Source: Rhabdophis nuchalis
Lineage: Eukaryota > Chordata > Lepidosauria > Squamata > Natricidae
Assembly: GCA_039707465.1 (NCBI GenBank)
Contig: CM077644.1
Coordinates: forward strand, 198,807,962 to 198,871,961
Direction of reading: 5' to 3'
Length of the DNA: 64,000 nucleotides
This document shows, in pieces, positions 11,019-23,509 of this stretch. A program made the translations under genes and the position numbers. Under the pieces are notes generated by a model. It saw nothing but the letters and a program-made list of their open reading frames with translations. It had not been told where the DNA came from and ran no database searches. Position 1 is the first letter of the stretch; every line of letters starts with the position of its first letter.

Positions 11019-11846
11019 TAGACAATACAAAAGGATTTAGACAAACTTGAACATTGGGCACTATCTAATAAAATGAAATTCAATTGTGAAAAAAGTAAGG
11101 TCCTACATATAGGCAAGAAAAACCAAATGCACAAGTACAGTATAGGTGGTACCTTGTTCAATAGTAGCAACTGTGAGAGGGATCTAGGAATCCTAGTGGA
11201 CAACCATTTAAATATGAGCCAGCAGTGTGCAGCAGCTGCCAAAAAAGCCAACACAGTTCCAGGCTGCATAAACAGAGGGATAGAATCTAGATCACGTGAA
11301 GTGTTAATGCCACTGTATAGTGCCTTGGTAAGGCCACACTTGGAATACTGCATACAGTTTTGGTCGCCACGATGTAGAAAAGACGTGGAGACTCTGGAAA
11401 GAGTGCAGAGAAGAGCAACCAAGATGATTAGGGAACTGGAGACTAAAACATATGAAGAACGGCTGCAGGAGCTGGGTATGTCTAGTTTGATGAAGAGAAG
11501 GACCAGGGGAGACATGATAGCAGTGTTCCGATATCTCAGAGGGTGCCACAAAGAAGAGGGAGTCAAACTATTCTCCAAGGCACCTGGGGGCAGGACAAGA
11601 AGCAATGGGTGGAAACTAATCAAGGAGAGAAGCAACTTAGAACTAAGGAGAAATTTCCTGACAGTTAGAACAATTAACCTCTGGAACAGCTTGCCTCCAG
11701 AAGTTGTGAATGCCCCAACCCTGGAAGTCTTTAAAAAGATGTTAGATAGCCATTTGTCTGAAATGGTATAAGGTTCCTGCCCACGCAGGGGGTTGGACTA
11801 GAAGACCTACAAGGTTCCTTCCAACTCTGCTATTGTATTGTATTGT
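11019..11846 (+). mobile_element. CR1/L3-type LINE, 5'-truncated, young
   Basis: Insertion within the mariner-like element. It contains the last third of the CR1 ORF2 in one open frame, a short 3' UTR with 'gggggttggactagaagacc' and 'ccttccaactctgctattgt', and a (TATTG)n tail at about 11831-11846. The tail is the pentanucleotide type; 3' ends of L3/CR1 LINEs have been proposed to seed microsatellites in advanced snakes. Close similarity to 57620-58450 means the family was active recently. Confidence 0.93.
11073..11771 (+). CDS. CR1/L3 ORF2 C-terminal part (232 codons, intact frame)
   Basis: Open from the ATG at 11073 to a stop at 11769-11771. It corresponds to the C-terminal part of CR1 ORF2, after the catalytic RT motifs: [106 protein letters not shown] and the terminal SHLSEMV. 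The ATG is simply the first one downstream of the truncation, so no protein function is implied. Full-length ORF2 would have an AP endonuclease and RT upstream. Confidence 0.85.
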   Translation: MKFNCEKSKVLHIGKKNQMHKYSIGGTLFNSSNCERDLGILVDNHLNMSQQCAAAAKKANTVPGCINRGIESRSREVLMPLYSALVRPHLEYCIQFWSPRCRKDVETLERVQRRATKMIRELETKTYEERLQELGMSSLMKRRTRGDMIAVFRYLRGCHKEEGVKLFSKAPGGRTRSNGWKLIKERSNLELRRNFLTVRTINLWNSLPPEVVNAPTLEVFKKMLDSHLSEMV

Positions 11847-12080
11847 AAATATGTATTGTCATTGACTTTGCTTGTGAGAAGGTCGCAAAATGCAACTGTC
11901 GGTAACCGAACTACAACCATCATAATTATGAATCAGTTGCCAAGCATCTGAATTTTGATCACATGATCTTGGGGATGCTGAACCAGTCATGTGTGAAAAC
12001 AATCATAAGACACTTTTTCAGTGCTGTTGTAATGTTGACTGGTCACTAAATGAACTGTTGTGAGTTGAGGACTACCTATA

Positions 12081-14739
12081 TCTGGTAATATGATTTGTAT
12101 CATGGAAAATAATGGATATGAGACATTAATTGAGTAAAGACTGGACAGAACTTGAAACGTAGTCTAGCAAATCCTGAAAAAGATAAATGCAGTAAACTGA
12201 GCACATATTTTCTGTCCTCTTCAGAACTACTTTTGTGAGAAAATGCGGTGTTAAATGTCTAAAATATGTTTGAAAGGCAGGGTCAAACCTTGATATCTAT
12301 ATCATATTATCTGAATTCTGCCATTCTGTTTCTCAACTTGCATTGTATCCTCACTACTGTAAACATCTGTAGAACATAACTCTGCATTCCCCTATATTTA
12401 CAACCAGCAACACAACACATACGTCTTATTTTTAGTCCTGTTGGTAAGACAATTAAATAATTCTGCACAAAAAGCTAAAAGGTTAATTATATACTGTATG
12501 TATGTATGTATGTATGTATATACACGCACGCACACACACACACACACACACAAACAGAGAGAGAGATATATGATACAGTAGCTAGATTTCTTTAAAACAA
12601 GAAAAATGTAGTACTTAAGGTGTTCTTTCTTTCAGAGAAAACAAAAATTGATTTCTGTGTTATTTTGACGCAACAATTTTCTACTTTTCTAGCCTTTTTC
12701 AGAGACAAAGATTTCTGGTGCATCACATTAAGCAGATCCCCGGCAAAAGAAACTGTCTGCTGTTGCCATGAAAGATGTCTTGCCATTTTAAAAGAGCTAA
12801 ATCCTTCCTCCATTCCTCCATCCAATGCTTCACCAATATTATCAATTTGAAGGGACAGTCAGGCTGACAATCTATAGAAAGAAGAATTAACTTTTGCTGG
12901 ACAGCACTTCAGATCAAAACCTCTGAATGATGAAGCTGCCACTATTTCAGACAGGTAGCTGGTATTAAATCACTGCAAGTCACTTCAGGTAAGTAGTAGA
13001 TAAGTTTTAGAAATTGATGGGATTTCTAGATTCTTCCCTGAGAGAACATTGAAATAAAATACAAAACAATAACTATGTAATGAGAATTAGAATAAAAATA
13101 CTTCTGTGCCATCTACTGGAGGCTGAGAGGTTATTAGTGTACCTCATATTTAAACCTAAAACTTGACCATATGAAAGCTGTTAACAAAATATATGGTTTG
13201 TCTTTCTCCTGTATACTTTTTAACTTTTCCTCTATTACAGATATTGAATCTGTGGCTGAACAAAATAAATAAATGAAACGGATGCATTTCCAAATTCCAA
13301 ATTGTTTGGTTAGGGTTTAGTGTGTTGGGTGAAACTTGTGGTTTGAACATCTCTGTTTATGAAGTTTCATGTTGTCTGAACCCAGCCAATTGTGACTTTT
13401 TCAGCAAATGATGATTTTGTGTGATATGTGAATTTAAAAATTACTCTCATAAGTTTCTGCAGCATGCCATACCAGCGGTTATTCCAATGGGCTACTTGCA
13501 TATTCAAGAAACATAGATCTATATCTCAATTGGCTGCATTTGTTATAAAGGATAAGTTGCTAAGAATATCTTGTTTTCTATGTTGTTCCAGAGTTATTAG
13601 AGTTGCTGTGTGACTGATTCAACACTCAGTCTCAGATATTATACCCAAAATTATGTATCCTGTACATTATCCCTACATATATAATTATGTTGGTTCAACA
13701 AAATGAGCCAGGGTCATTATTATTTGTCTTTTCACACGGTCAAATCCAAATACATGAATAATGCAGTTAACTGAGAAACTGAGAATCCTTGTTATCAGAA
13801 AGTATCAGTTTGTTCCCACACCAAGAAGTTATTTTTCTTATTCTAGCTACATAAAATAGTTGACAAGGTGTTCTGAAATCAGGAAGGGGTACATTTACCA
13901 GGCCTGTCAACACCTGTAATGAAATCTATCCTGGGAAACTCTTAAACTTGCTAAATGCCAAGGCAAATCTTTCTACTTTCTAATTAAATCAAGACAACGT
14001 TATTCAATTTGGTTGCTGAGAATGCTGAGTACGTCTCTGATTTTCCAGTTGGCTTAGCCATTCTGGAGACATTTTTCCATTATGTGTCTGGAAATCTTTC
14101 TTCCAGTTTCCCATTGTAAACATTCTTAGCCTGTTAAAGATGATCTTGCACTCTTTCAGTCTTGAACTCTACCCTATGATTCTTATCCACGCCTTGCTAT
14201 TTTGGGGACCTCAACCTGATGCTGAAATATTATCTCTTCTCTCGTAATTGTTTTTAGAAGAGAAAGGAAGGTTGAAAATATAGTTTGACTATCTCATTCC
14301 TTGTCACGATCTCTCGTTCTTTGTATATATGTGCGTGAGGTTGCTGGTTTTTTTGTCTTATCTTTGTTTCCCAAATTTCCACACATAAAAGTTTCACTTA
14401 ACATTTCCTTTGGGATTGTAATCTCCTCTCTCCCTTCCATCTACCCAACTCACCCTCCCTGGGACAAACCTTAAAAATATATTCTTCTTTATCTATGTCA
14501 TCAGGCAAGGATATTTTTACCTTCAAAGGTGAGCTTTAATTGAGGGTTGCTTATTTCTTTTTATTGAACTGGTTTTATTCATTTTAGTTTCCTTTGTGTT
14601 TTTAATTGTTCTCTACATTCTTATATTTCTTTCCTCGTCTGTATTTTTATTATTACCTTGAATGCCATTTTGGCCCAAAGGCAGAACACAAAATCAGCAT
14701 ATAAACAAACAATAAATTTTTCCATAAATGTTATTGGAC
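12081..14739. other. No gene seen; contains one compound microsatellite
   Basis: About 2.7 kb. Apart from the repeat at 12493-12569 nothing is recognisable. A 76-codon frame at 12620-12850 and a 61-codon frame at 13428-13613 have no known motif. Parts of 13880-14200 have low repeat content and could be unique. Confidence 0.45.
12493..12569. repeat. Compound microsatellite (TATG)n (AC)n (AG)n
   Basis: TATG units, then TATACACGCACG, then a CA run, then GA units ending at GAGAGATATATG. Confidence 0.95.
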
Positions 14740-15400
14740 TACTATATTGTATAAACTAGTATTTCTAAATTAATCATGCAACACTATCTGATAAACGTTT
14801 TCTGTTTCTACCACATCAACATCAGCCTGGCTTCAGCCCCCAAGACAGCTAGAGGGAGAGGTCTACCCCAGAATTATTATCACTTTCCCTGTGATGTTGC
14901 TCATCATAAGAGACTCTTATCTCCTAAACACATAAAAGTCAGTAACAATTGCATGATAGCAATTGCAGAAGGACTCCACAGAGAATGTAAACTTCTGTGC
15001 CAGGATAGATATATTTTCAAAGAATCCATGTGACTACTGGAGTTCCCTGGGCTCAGTTTTGACCTGAAGACTCTGCATTTTTACCTCCTTAGCATAATGG
15101 AACAGAACCAAAAGAACAATTTTCCGTTTGACCTGAGGCTCTTTTCTATTTGACCTGAGAGTGATCCATATTCATCAGGCTCTTCACTGTCACCATCTGA
15201 AATGTTTATCAGGATTTACCATTTACCATAAGCCTCCAACTCCTCACCATGTAGTTCTTCATGTGATATAATAACATAATGACACTCATTTGTAGACATT
15301 TCCAGGCTGAATGGAATCTAGTTTGCTCACTGCCTTATTAACATTCCTGTATGCTGATCTATGATTGTAATAAAGATTTGATTGGTTGATTGATATTCCT
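14740..15400 (+). mobile_element. Possible non-LTR retrotransposon 3' end
   Basis: The segment ends 'tgtaataaagatttgattgg' followed by a short TTGATTGAT run at about 15378-15392, i.e. a poly(A) signal and a degenerate tetranucleotide tail, the way LINE 3' ends look. An 85-codon frame at 14776-15033 lies upstream but carries no motif I can name. The 5' border is not visible. Unknown family. Confidence 0.3.
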
Positions 15401-15619
15401 ATGTTTATAAAGTCTTTGCCTAACATTTCTGCAATCATCTGAATAATTTTTGGATCACACTGTGGAACTTTACATTGAGCAACATGCTAAAACGGATATA
15501 GAATGGTTGATGAAATTGACACTGGAGCTTTTATCTGATGCCCATTGATTTTCCATATTATATCTGAATGTATGGTCCCACATTTAATATGGTCCATTAC
15601 ATTTAACATTTTTAGAGAG

Positions 15620-15790
15620 AACATTGGTATGGTGGTTAAAGGTATGCTAGAAAGTGGAAGAGTATGACTTTCAGTCTTGCCTTAGGGTAAAGTTAGCTGG
15701 ATGATTTTGGCCAGTTATTCCTTCTCAGCCCTAGGAAGAAAGCAATGGCAAAACAGTTCAAAAATGTTGCCAAGATAACTACCTATAAAG
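15620..15790 (+). mobile_element. Sauria-like tRNA-derived SINE
   Basis: Starts 'ggtatggtggttaaaggtat', continues 'ttcagtcttgccttagggta' in the position of the B box, then 'gattttggccagttattcct' and 'ctcagccctaggaagaaagc' and 'caatggcaaaacagttc'. The order matches the 5' part of squamate Sauria SINEs. Internal promoter boxes are decayed. 3' end is unclear. Confidence 0.65.
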
Positions 15791-16399
15791 TTCATTTAAG
15801 AAATAATTTCAAACTATTATTATGTTTACAAACATAGCATTACTTTTAAAACTCTTTAAAAGTGTTAGATTTCATTTTTTGAAATGAAAGAGACATAGTT
15901 CTTGTGAATGTTAAAAATTCAAGGAATATTAAAAATGGTACATATCTTAATATAAATTTAATTTTGCCATGATTTGAAAAAATAAAGAGGAGTTCGAAGC
16001 AAGCGTTAATTTGTGCTCAAACTCAACTATAGATTTCTGCAACTGAACTGTATATTTAATTGTTTTCAGATGTTTCCTAGCAACAGATAACATTTGTATT
16101 AGATCTATCACAATGAATGGTGTTTGTATGTAGTATATTGGATACATAATATATTATTTTCTATTTTTTGGATGTATTGAGCCTATTCTGGTTCTACAAC
16201 AGGAGCATCTGCCAGTATCTCAGCTAGTTCAGTTCAGTTTGGTAATATATTTCAGTAAACAAATTATTATTTCTCAGGTCCTAACCTAGTTTTTCTCAGA
16301 ACAAAAGTGGGCTGGCTCTAGACAAGTTTACAAGAGATGAAAGCAGTTTGAAGATTTTTTACATGTTAAATAATATTAGATGGTTAACTGAGAGATTTG
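15791..16399. other. No gene seen
   Basis: A/T-rich DNA with no recognisable element; the 66-codon minus frame at 15947-16147 has no motif. Confidence 0.5.
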
Positions 16400-16776
16400 A
16401 AGATTAGTTTTAACTTTGGGGTAACCTTTGGAGTGTGTGTACGTTCATTCATGTACGTGCATACAGATGTTGGTTTATTCAATTATTAGATAATTAGATT
16501 TCAACATCTATATTCAATATTTGTTTATGTAAAATAGTATTTTTGTTAAATACAGATAGTATTAGATTTTTGATGTATCTTTCAGCATTTAGCCATGAAT
16601 TTGTTTCTTATATTTAATGATAGATTTATTTGATACTTAGGTTTGTTTGGGGCTTTTTTGCACACATTTGTTTTCTTTTTGCTGTTAGTGTTGGATGTTG
16701 GTTAGTCTGTTTTCTCCCTGTATTTTATTTTTTGTGATAAAAGAATAAAAAAACATGTTGTTTTTTTAAAAAAAGA
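16400..16776 (+). mobile_element. Possible L1-like 3' UTR
   Basis: T/G-rich sequence with 'tgtgtgtacgttcattcatg' and ending 'gataaaagaataaaaaaaca' plus T and A runs. This resembles the end of the L1-like element at 28200-28260 and the stretch at 59500-59610, but no coding sequence or target duplication is visible. Confidence 0.25.
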
Positions 16777-17904
16777 ACAAACTAGGCTGATTCTCTGATA
16801 AATACACCGTATATACATATTGGTATATAGTATGTTTGCAAACTCAATAAAACATCAATAATTTGGAATGACATTGATATAGCATATTGAATGGTTACAA
16901 AGATGGTTTATCACATTTATGATGTTCATCAAACATTTTAAGAATGGATGCTATACTGCCAGTACCACTGTATATTACTAATACTTCATACCGTAAAGAA
17001 TACTAAGTCTATATGTAGAAGATATTTATTCCTGAAAAAGTAGTCTCTTCTACACTTTATGGAGTTGGAAATGGTAAAGAATATTGTTTTCCCTTTTTGA
17101 TTTCTTTCTTTGTTTCCAACACAACATAATTTAATCATTGCAACTGGGGCATATTTTTTCAGAATATTATTTCCAGTATAACACATTGGAAATTCCATAT
17201 TTACAACTGAAATGTTTAGAAACAATTAAAGAAAAATATCAAACATTAGTAATTATTGTATTGCCTTTAGCTTCAAGTCTGGTTTTTGTATACAAGAAGA
17301 ACAAAATCAAATTAATGAACAAGGCTTAAACTAGTATATACTTCCATAGTCTCACAAAGTGAATGATAAACTGTGAATGACAAAGAACCTTGTTAGCATT
17401 TATTAAAGTTCATTGGAACTTAGTTCCAATGAAAATGTTAAAGCATTCAGAAATTTGAAAGATATGTTGACAGTGGGTGTGGGAAGTGTAAGCAAATGAT
17501 TTTTGCTTTGCTTTACAGTATACTGATGCATGGTGGTAACAATAATCAACCTATTGCAAGAGATATAGTAATTTAGTGGATTCATAACTCTTCCTTGAAG
17601 AAAATCAATGCAATCAAAGACCCATCATAAATTATTGTATTGCCTGAAGGAGATGAAAAAAAGTTAATTGTTGAAATAAGTGTGCTTTATTTTCAGTGAA
17701 AATTATTAGCCTGACAATGACTATTTGCTGATCTACTGCAATTTCATGAACATCTGCTAAAACTGTTTCTTAATTATCAAAGTGGTTGTTTCAGAACAGG
17801 GGCAAGGAGAAGAGATTACCCAACTGTCAAATATACAATCCCATTTTTCATCCAGTTTGAAAGTTGTAAACCTTTTATGAGAACCAGTTTGTTCTAGAAG
17901 TTAT
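16777..17904. other. No gene seen
   Basis: A/T-rich DNA with short frames only (for example 17138-17329 and 17403-17585), no motifs and no repeats identified. Confidence 0.5.
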
Positions 17905-18300
17905 GGCACAAGGCTAGAAAGCGGGAGATCATCAGCTGAAGTCTCATCTTAGCAATAAAAGCCAGACGGGTGACTTTGAGCTAGTTACTCTCTCTAGTCC
18001 AGAGGTGGTATTCAGCCAGTTCTTTCTGATTCTGGCAAACTGGTAACGGTGGATGTGGGAGGCTATGCCCACCCTGCCCAACATAACGTGTGAGCACTGC
18101 ACACGTGCAGAAGGCAGTACATATGCGCATATGCAGCGCTTGTGACCATGAGAGAGTGCACATGCTATTGTAGTCCAACTAACCACATAGGGTTGTTGTT
18201 GTGGGGAAAATAAGAGGAGGAAAGTGTGTTTGGATATATTCACTGCTTTGAGTTACTTGAAAAAGTAATAAAGGTGGGATACAAATAATCACATAAATAA
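17905..18300 (+). mobile_element. Sauria SINE split by a short DNA transposon
   Basis: Left part 17905-17999 carries 'ggcacaaggctagaaagcgg', 'gaagtctcatcttagc' and 'gggtgactttgagctagtta'. The right part from 18171 has 'cacatagggttgttgttgtg', 'gggaaaataagaggagg' and the 3' end 'aataaaggtgggatacaaat'. Together they are a near full-length Sauria SINE (tRNA head, central body, BovB-like tail). SINEs of this type are mobilised by RTE-BovB LINEs, which are present at 33955 and 47427. Confidence 0.8.
18000..18170. mobile_element. hAT-like fragment, 171 bp, inside the SINE
   Basis: Begins CAGAGGTGGTATTCAGCCAG, the same end as the hAT-like element at 21488. The SINE resumes at 18171 after a repeat of TAGTC (17995-17999 and 18171-18175 region), so part of a target duplication can be seen. 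The expected inverted 3' end is missing, which suggests a 3' deletion. The interior 'tatgcccaccctgccc' and 'gcacacgtgcagaaggcagt' is GC-richer than its surroundings. Confidence 0.55.
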
Positions 18301-20977
18301 AGTCAAATAAAAAAATAAAATCATGCAAGCCTAAACTGATTTTCAATTTTGTTTATAAATACTTTGATCATTTTCTGCCAAAAATTTAGTGTTCCTACTT
18401 TCTTTCCTCTCAAACTCCAGTTTGAGAAGAAAGGTTTATACAAGCTCGAGTTGTATAAAATGGGAGGTGAAATGTTACAGAAATTCTAATGTTGGCCAAC
18501 CATATTGACAATTGAAAACTCCTTAGATTTTCTAAATAACTTTTGCATTTTCTAAAAAAATACTTGTATTTCCCAGAATTCCTCTGTATTGTTTTGTTCC
18601 CTGAAACAGATGAACAAAAGATGTTTTTGTCCCTTCCTCCCTTCCAAATCATTATTAGGAGTAATGAGGACTTACCAAATTATTTTGGCATCTAGCGCTT
18701 CTTCCTGGAGATAAACAAAGTCCAATGCCCTGAAATGTTAAGAGTTACAAGAAGTATAGCAATAAAAATATAAGGAGGAACCTGCTGTTGCCCTTTCATG
18801 ATACTGCAAACCAGCTGTTTGAGGCAGATAGCTTCTCTTGTAAAACAATGTTATTGCCAATGTGGTAAATATTATCTGGGGTACATAATACAGAAACATC
18901 CTCATATGTGATCACATAAAAAACTGCTTCTATTAGTTTTAATATTAACTTGAAAAACTTTCAAAGTTTTCCAGTAAGGGAAGTATTGGAATGTAAATAA
19001 AGCTGTAAACAACGTGCAGGTGTTAGCTAAATGTAAGAAAATTTTCTTAGCTATCTCTGGAAAATCTCTGAAATAACAGGTTGGTATGAATTGTACTGGG
19101 GAATAGGAGAATTCCTCCCCTTTAAATCCATGAAACATTCTTTAAACTTAGAAATGAGCTTCAAGAATAAAAAAAAACCACATCTTAGTGTCATCTAGCT
19201 TGTCATCAGCGCTTGCTTCCTGGGAATTTGCTACAAGCTTTATATCTCATTAAGCAATTCATGATTCAAAATCATTAGGATTATAGAATTAATGAAGGGT
19301 TTGTTTTGTCTCAAGCTGTCTATTAAAACCAACCAGCAAATTCTTAATGTGCTGTAACTTCCAATTACTATTTTAAGGTCACACTACAAAGTAAAAAAGA
19401 AGAAGAACTGGTGCATGCAGTTCTTAGACATTTTTACCATCAGTTTGGTTATTCAGTCAAGAATCCCTATTACCTTCGCATTTTTTCCTTCATGATTTAA
19501 TTGGGAAAAAGAAGGAAAAGAAACCCACATCCTGAAATCAAGCTATGTATCCCGAATTAACCAATTTGAATATTTCTGCTTATATTGTGTTTGAACGTAT
19601 TTTTCTCCTTTATTTGTCTCCATCTCTGGGGACAGGGGGAAAAAAAAAGATGTGTAATGGAAAAAAGGAGAGAAAAATGATGGGGGGGGCGGTTTAGTTC
19701 AGAAATGTTTCAGATACATGAACTGAAGTTTTAAACCTAATTAGCCTGTCATAGTTAATCTTATTAAGATATTTTTAAGAGATTAACATGATTAAATGGC
19801 TCTATGGGGATGAGCAGTGAATACACTTCGAAAGGGCACGCTCATAAGTTTTAATGTAGAAAGTACAGTTGCATACACAAGAAATGATTATTTTGTCACT
19901 TTGGTCCAGTTGATCTTTTTCCCAAGTAGATTTATTTCATAATTTATTTGGTTGCTTTTTAAAAAAATGAATTGCAATTAATCCCTTGAATTCTTCGTTA
20001 CAGCCTGAAGCAATATAATCCATTGGTCATGTTACAACATAACAATCATCCTTGATTTATCATGACAAGGATGAATTTATCTCTCTCACACACACAAACA
20101 CACCCAACTCATATTTCTTTCCCTCTCCATCCAGTTCGTGGATATGGCCATAAGGATTTAATTTAAAATTAGTCATCATTTCTAATGTAATTGGAATAAG
20201 ACAAACTATATAATATTAAATAAAATTGAAACAAGACAACTTCAACTCCTAGTTTAGCTATCATGCGTTAATGTAAGGATAAACACTAGTTATAATTCAA
20301 GGTGTATATCAAAACAGTAATTAATCAAAAGCAAAAGGTTCCTTGTGTTTCTAATTACATATATAAATATTCATATTGTAGTTCCCTCAATGCATATAAT
20401 GGGTCATTCTATGAACAGGAAATCTTGAAAAGTTTCAGTCTCAAGTAAAATTGGGCTTATCTGGAAGGGAAGAGGCAGCATGAAATTTCTAATTTTAAAC
20501 CTATGACTAGAACCTTTACATTCTTTTTATGTAAGTGTAGCAAAATGTGTACTGAATGACAATTTCAGCACAAATATAAATGACGTTATTACAAGCCAGA
20601 ATTCCCAAACATTATGACCAAAAATAACCTGCAGCAATAACATAAAGAAGCATCATCATTTAGCAGGATTTGTATTTTTCCTTTTATTTTTTTAGGAATT
20701 CCTTTTGCTCTCAAGGTATTACTATAAAAAATCAACAAAGAAGTGTTGAAGTGATACATGGATAAAGATATAATCCTGGACAAAACATTATAATGTGTTA
20801 ATCTTCACATTAAGCATACAGATTACATTTTATTGATTCCTACAATTGAGTCATACATATCTGTAGATGTTTAATTTTCTGTTTTCATCTTTTGGAAGAA
20901 ATGGTGTCTTGTTTTAACTGATCAGCTGTTCTTCATTTTGTAGCTTTTAAAGATAGATGGAAAGGTGATCTTCAAAC
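18301..20977. other. No gene seen; possibly unique DNA
   Basis: About 2.7 kb without a recognisable transposon. The stretch 19700-19900 has mixed composition, few repeats and TAAT-rich blocks such as 'cctaattagcctgtcatagt' and 'aagagattaacatgattaaa', which is how conserved homeodomain-type enhancers look, but conservation cannot be tested here. Confidence 0.4.
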
Positions 20978-20979
20978 TA

Positions 20980-21207
20980 CCATGTTTCTCCAAAAATAAG
21001 ACAGGGTCTTATTTTCTTTTGACCCCTGAAATAAGTTCTTGATCTTATTTTTGGGGAGGTCTTATTATTTTTGAGGTGCAGGTACATGGTCACCTCATAG
21101 CTACTGCTGTTTTGCAATATTGTTGGAAGGAACTTATTTGCAGGGTACAGCTTATTTTAGCACATGTGCTCAAAAGCCTGATTGGACTTATTTTCAGGGA
21201 ATCAGGG
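20980..21207. mobile_element. Mariner-like non-autonomous element, 228 bp
   Basis: Imperfect inverted ends, CCATGTTTCTCCAAAAATAA and the reverse of 'ttattttcagggaatcaggg', bordered by TA at 20978-20979 and 21208-21209. The interior has repeated 'gtcttatttt' blocks in both orientations, typical of a widespread amniote element with 'aaaataagac' ends. No transposase. Superfamily inferred only from the TA border. Confidence 0.6.
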
Positions 21208-21487
21208 TATATAAGATTAATTACTTGAACATTCAAATACATATTATATCTCAAGCATTTATCAAAGATGCTAAATGTTTGTCCATTTCTATGCAACTTT
21301 TCTTGACTCATAGATCTTCACTGAAGATGTAATCATATGCCAATGAAATAAAAAAAGGGGAAAAAAACCTTAGATTAGTTGAATGGAATCCAGTCATATT
21401 GCATAATTGATTTATAGCTGTCTTTTTAATGTGTAACTTTTTAATGCCCCCTAACAATTAGTATTTAAATAGATAATAGATAAAATC

Positions 21488-21845
21488 CAGTGGTGGGATT
21501 CAAATAATTTAACAACTGGTTCTCTGCCCTAATGACCAGCAGGGTAGGTATATCTTGATGGTCATGTGACTATGTGGTTGTGGCCAACTCAACATCACTC
21601 AGGTCAATGGGTGCTTCACCTTAGCTATAACAATGTAATACGAATTAACCAGAGAGGCAGTTTCTGTAAGCAGAGCAATAAAGAAAACACTAGAATGTTT
21701 CCTTCTTGCCTTCTTTACAGGATTAGCCCTGGAGCATGGAAAAAAATAAAATGAGATTTCTTCCAACAACTAGTTCTCCAAACTGCTTAGAAAGTTAACA
21801 ACCGGTTCTCCCAAATTGGTACAAACTGGCTGAATCCCACAACTG
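21488..21845. mobile_element. Short hAT-like element, 358 bp
   Basis: Starts CAGTGGTGGGATTCAAATAA and ends GGCTGAATCCCACAACTG, an imperfect inverted repeat. The flanks ataaaatc (21480-21487) and gtaaaatc (21846-21853) are an 8-bp target duplication with one mismatch. Near each end is an 'aactggttctc' or 'aaccggttctccc' block shared with 29688-30365. No transposase frame. Confidence 0.82.
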
Positions 21846-21853
21846 GTAAAATC

Positions 21854-22900
21854 TTCAGAAAACAAAATGGCTACTGTCTGCTATTCTTCCATGTTGAAGA
21901 TTTCTTTAAATTTAATACTGAAGTGAACATTACAAAATACATTAAGCTTTAGTTTACATTATTAAGATTGTTAAAATTAAACATGAAGTGAAGCTCCACT
22001 CCCTAGCAAAGTGACTTGGACATGATTTCTATTGAACAAAGATGTACAGCTAATTAGATTTCTTCTAATGCTATGTAATGTATCTTTTTTTCAACATTTC
22101 TTGAGTTTTAGAAGCAGAGTTCTTCTCACAGGAAATGAAAATATAGTTTTTAAAAAGTAAGAAGAAGAAAGCTTGGAAAACATTTGGGAACTAAATTCCT
22201 GAACTCGTTTTTTTTTTAAAAAAATCATATTGTTCTCATATTATTTTAGTTTAGTATATATGGAAAAACAACAGCTCAGAATTGTAATCTGAAGTTAAAA
22301 AGTATCTCCTAAGGATAAGCTACATGTCTTTTATATTTTTAGATATTATTGCAATTTAACATGATTTCTCTTGCAAAGGAAACTTTCTGAAGAAAACTGA
22401 TTTTATGTGCTCCTATTCAAAAGTAGTTAACAAAATAGAATAACTATGCCGTGATAGAGTCATTTGAGAATAAATTTAAATATATGCATTACTTTTGTTG
22501 ATACCCATTACCCTAAATATTTCTGTTAGTAAGTCAAGGATATTAAGATACTTTTTAATATCTTAATTAAAAAGTTAAAATATACAACCCTTTGTTCTCA
22601 GAACCTATAATTTTATCACTGCTTGATTCCTGTTTATAATTGGTCATTTTAGTTCTCAATGAGCTATAAAGAAAAACTATAATGTCTTGGATTACATTAA
22701 GGGATATGAGTTTAGCTACAGGATTTTTCAGTTGCATAGAAAAATTCATTCTCTTAAAAACAATTTGAAAACAATGATACATAAAATTCATCTGTTAATA
22801 CATTACAGGCAATTGCAATGTACTCCATCATAGTTACAACTTGCTAAGACTTGATTCTAAAACCATGGCATCATTTCTTAATGTAGATTTGTAGAAAAAG
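21854..22900. other. No gene seen
   Basis: A/T-rich DNA. A 74-codon minus frame at 22567-22791 has no recognisable motif. Confidence 0.5.
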
Positions 22901-22946
22901 TTATATATATGCCTCTCGTACCTCAGCATATAACTTTTATATACCG

Positions 22947-23325
22947 TTGTTGCTCTCTAGCTCCATGTAGTGGTCAGAGAGACAAATACCAAGTATATTG
23001 TTTGAAGCTGACTCCACCCCATTACCCATCACTCCACACTCTCAAAATAAGTGCACACTGGGAAGCCAGATTCCATTTCCTTTAGCATTTGGGGATGGCA
23101 GAAGCACAAAGAAGAATCCATCTTAATCTGTGGCACATGGTCATCCAAGGACAAGCCCACATCCCAAACAATGAGCATCTCTGATGAAATTTAAATTGCT
23201 TGTATTTATTGTTATTTTCAGCAGTAATACTGTCTAGCTTGTAATTGGTTTTAATTGTATGTATCCCTATTTCCCCCAGTTTCGCCGTATCCCGTTCTTT
23301 CAATAAAGCATTCAGATCTACGCAC
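22947..23325 (+). mobile_element. Possible LTR-like segment
   Basis: Ends with 'tttcgccgtatcccgttctt', 'tcaataaagcattcagatct' and 'acgcaca', which resembles the polyadenylation and U5 part of a retroviral LTR. No TG start with a matching target duplication was found, so the call is weak. Confidence 0.22.
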
Positions 23326-23509
23326 ATGGTCTGTTTTATTGGAGGATAGGTGGATTTAGCTGCATGTTAAGCTGCACGTGAACTAATGTGTACTGAGGAC
23401 AGAACATTGCCAACATTTTTATCCTATCATTATTAGGGAGCTATTTTACCTATGAGCCAGACTGTAATGAGGTGTAATTGGGCTGTAAGGTAGGGGTGTT
23501 GAGTTGTTA

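Larger units (their letters stand above)
10855..12080. mobile_element. Mariner/Tc1-like non-autonomous element split by a CR1 copy
   Basis: The ends are inverted: TAGTCCTTGACTTACAAC at 10859 and, reversed, TAGTCCTCAACTCACAAC at 12080, with TA at both borders. The two parts, about 10855-11018 and 11850-12080, show the usual internal 'gttgctaagtg...cagttgttaag' repeats of this widespread snake element, another copy of which lies at 44231-44624. The middle is occupied by a plus-strand CR1/L3 insertion. TA borders point to the Tc1/mariner superfamily; no transposase is present. Confidence 0.75.

Noticed and set aside
17944..18243. 99-codon minus frame
   Set aside because: Crosses the SINE and the inserted hAT-like piece; no homology expected.
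22947..23325. Second solo LTR
   Set aside because: Polyadenylation-like end is present but no TG start and no duplication; kept only as a weak feature.
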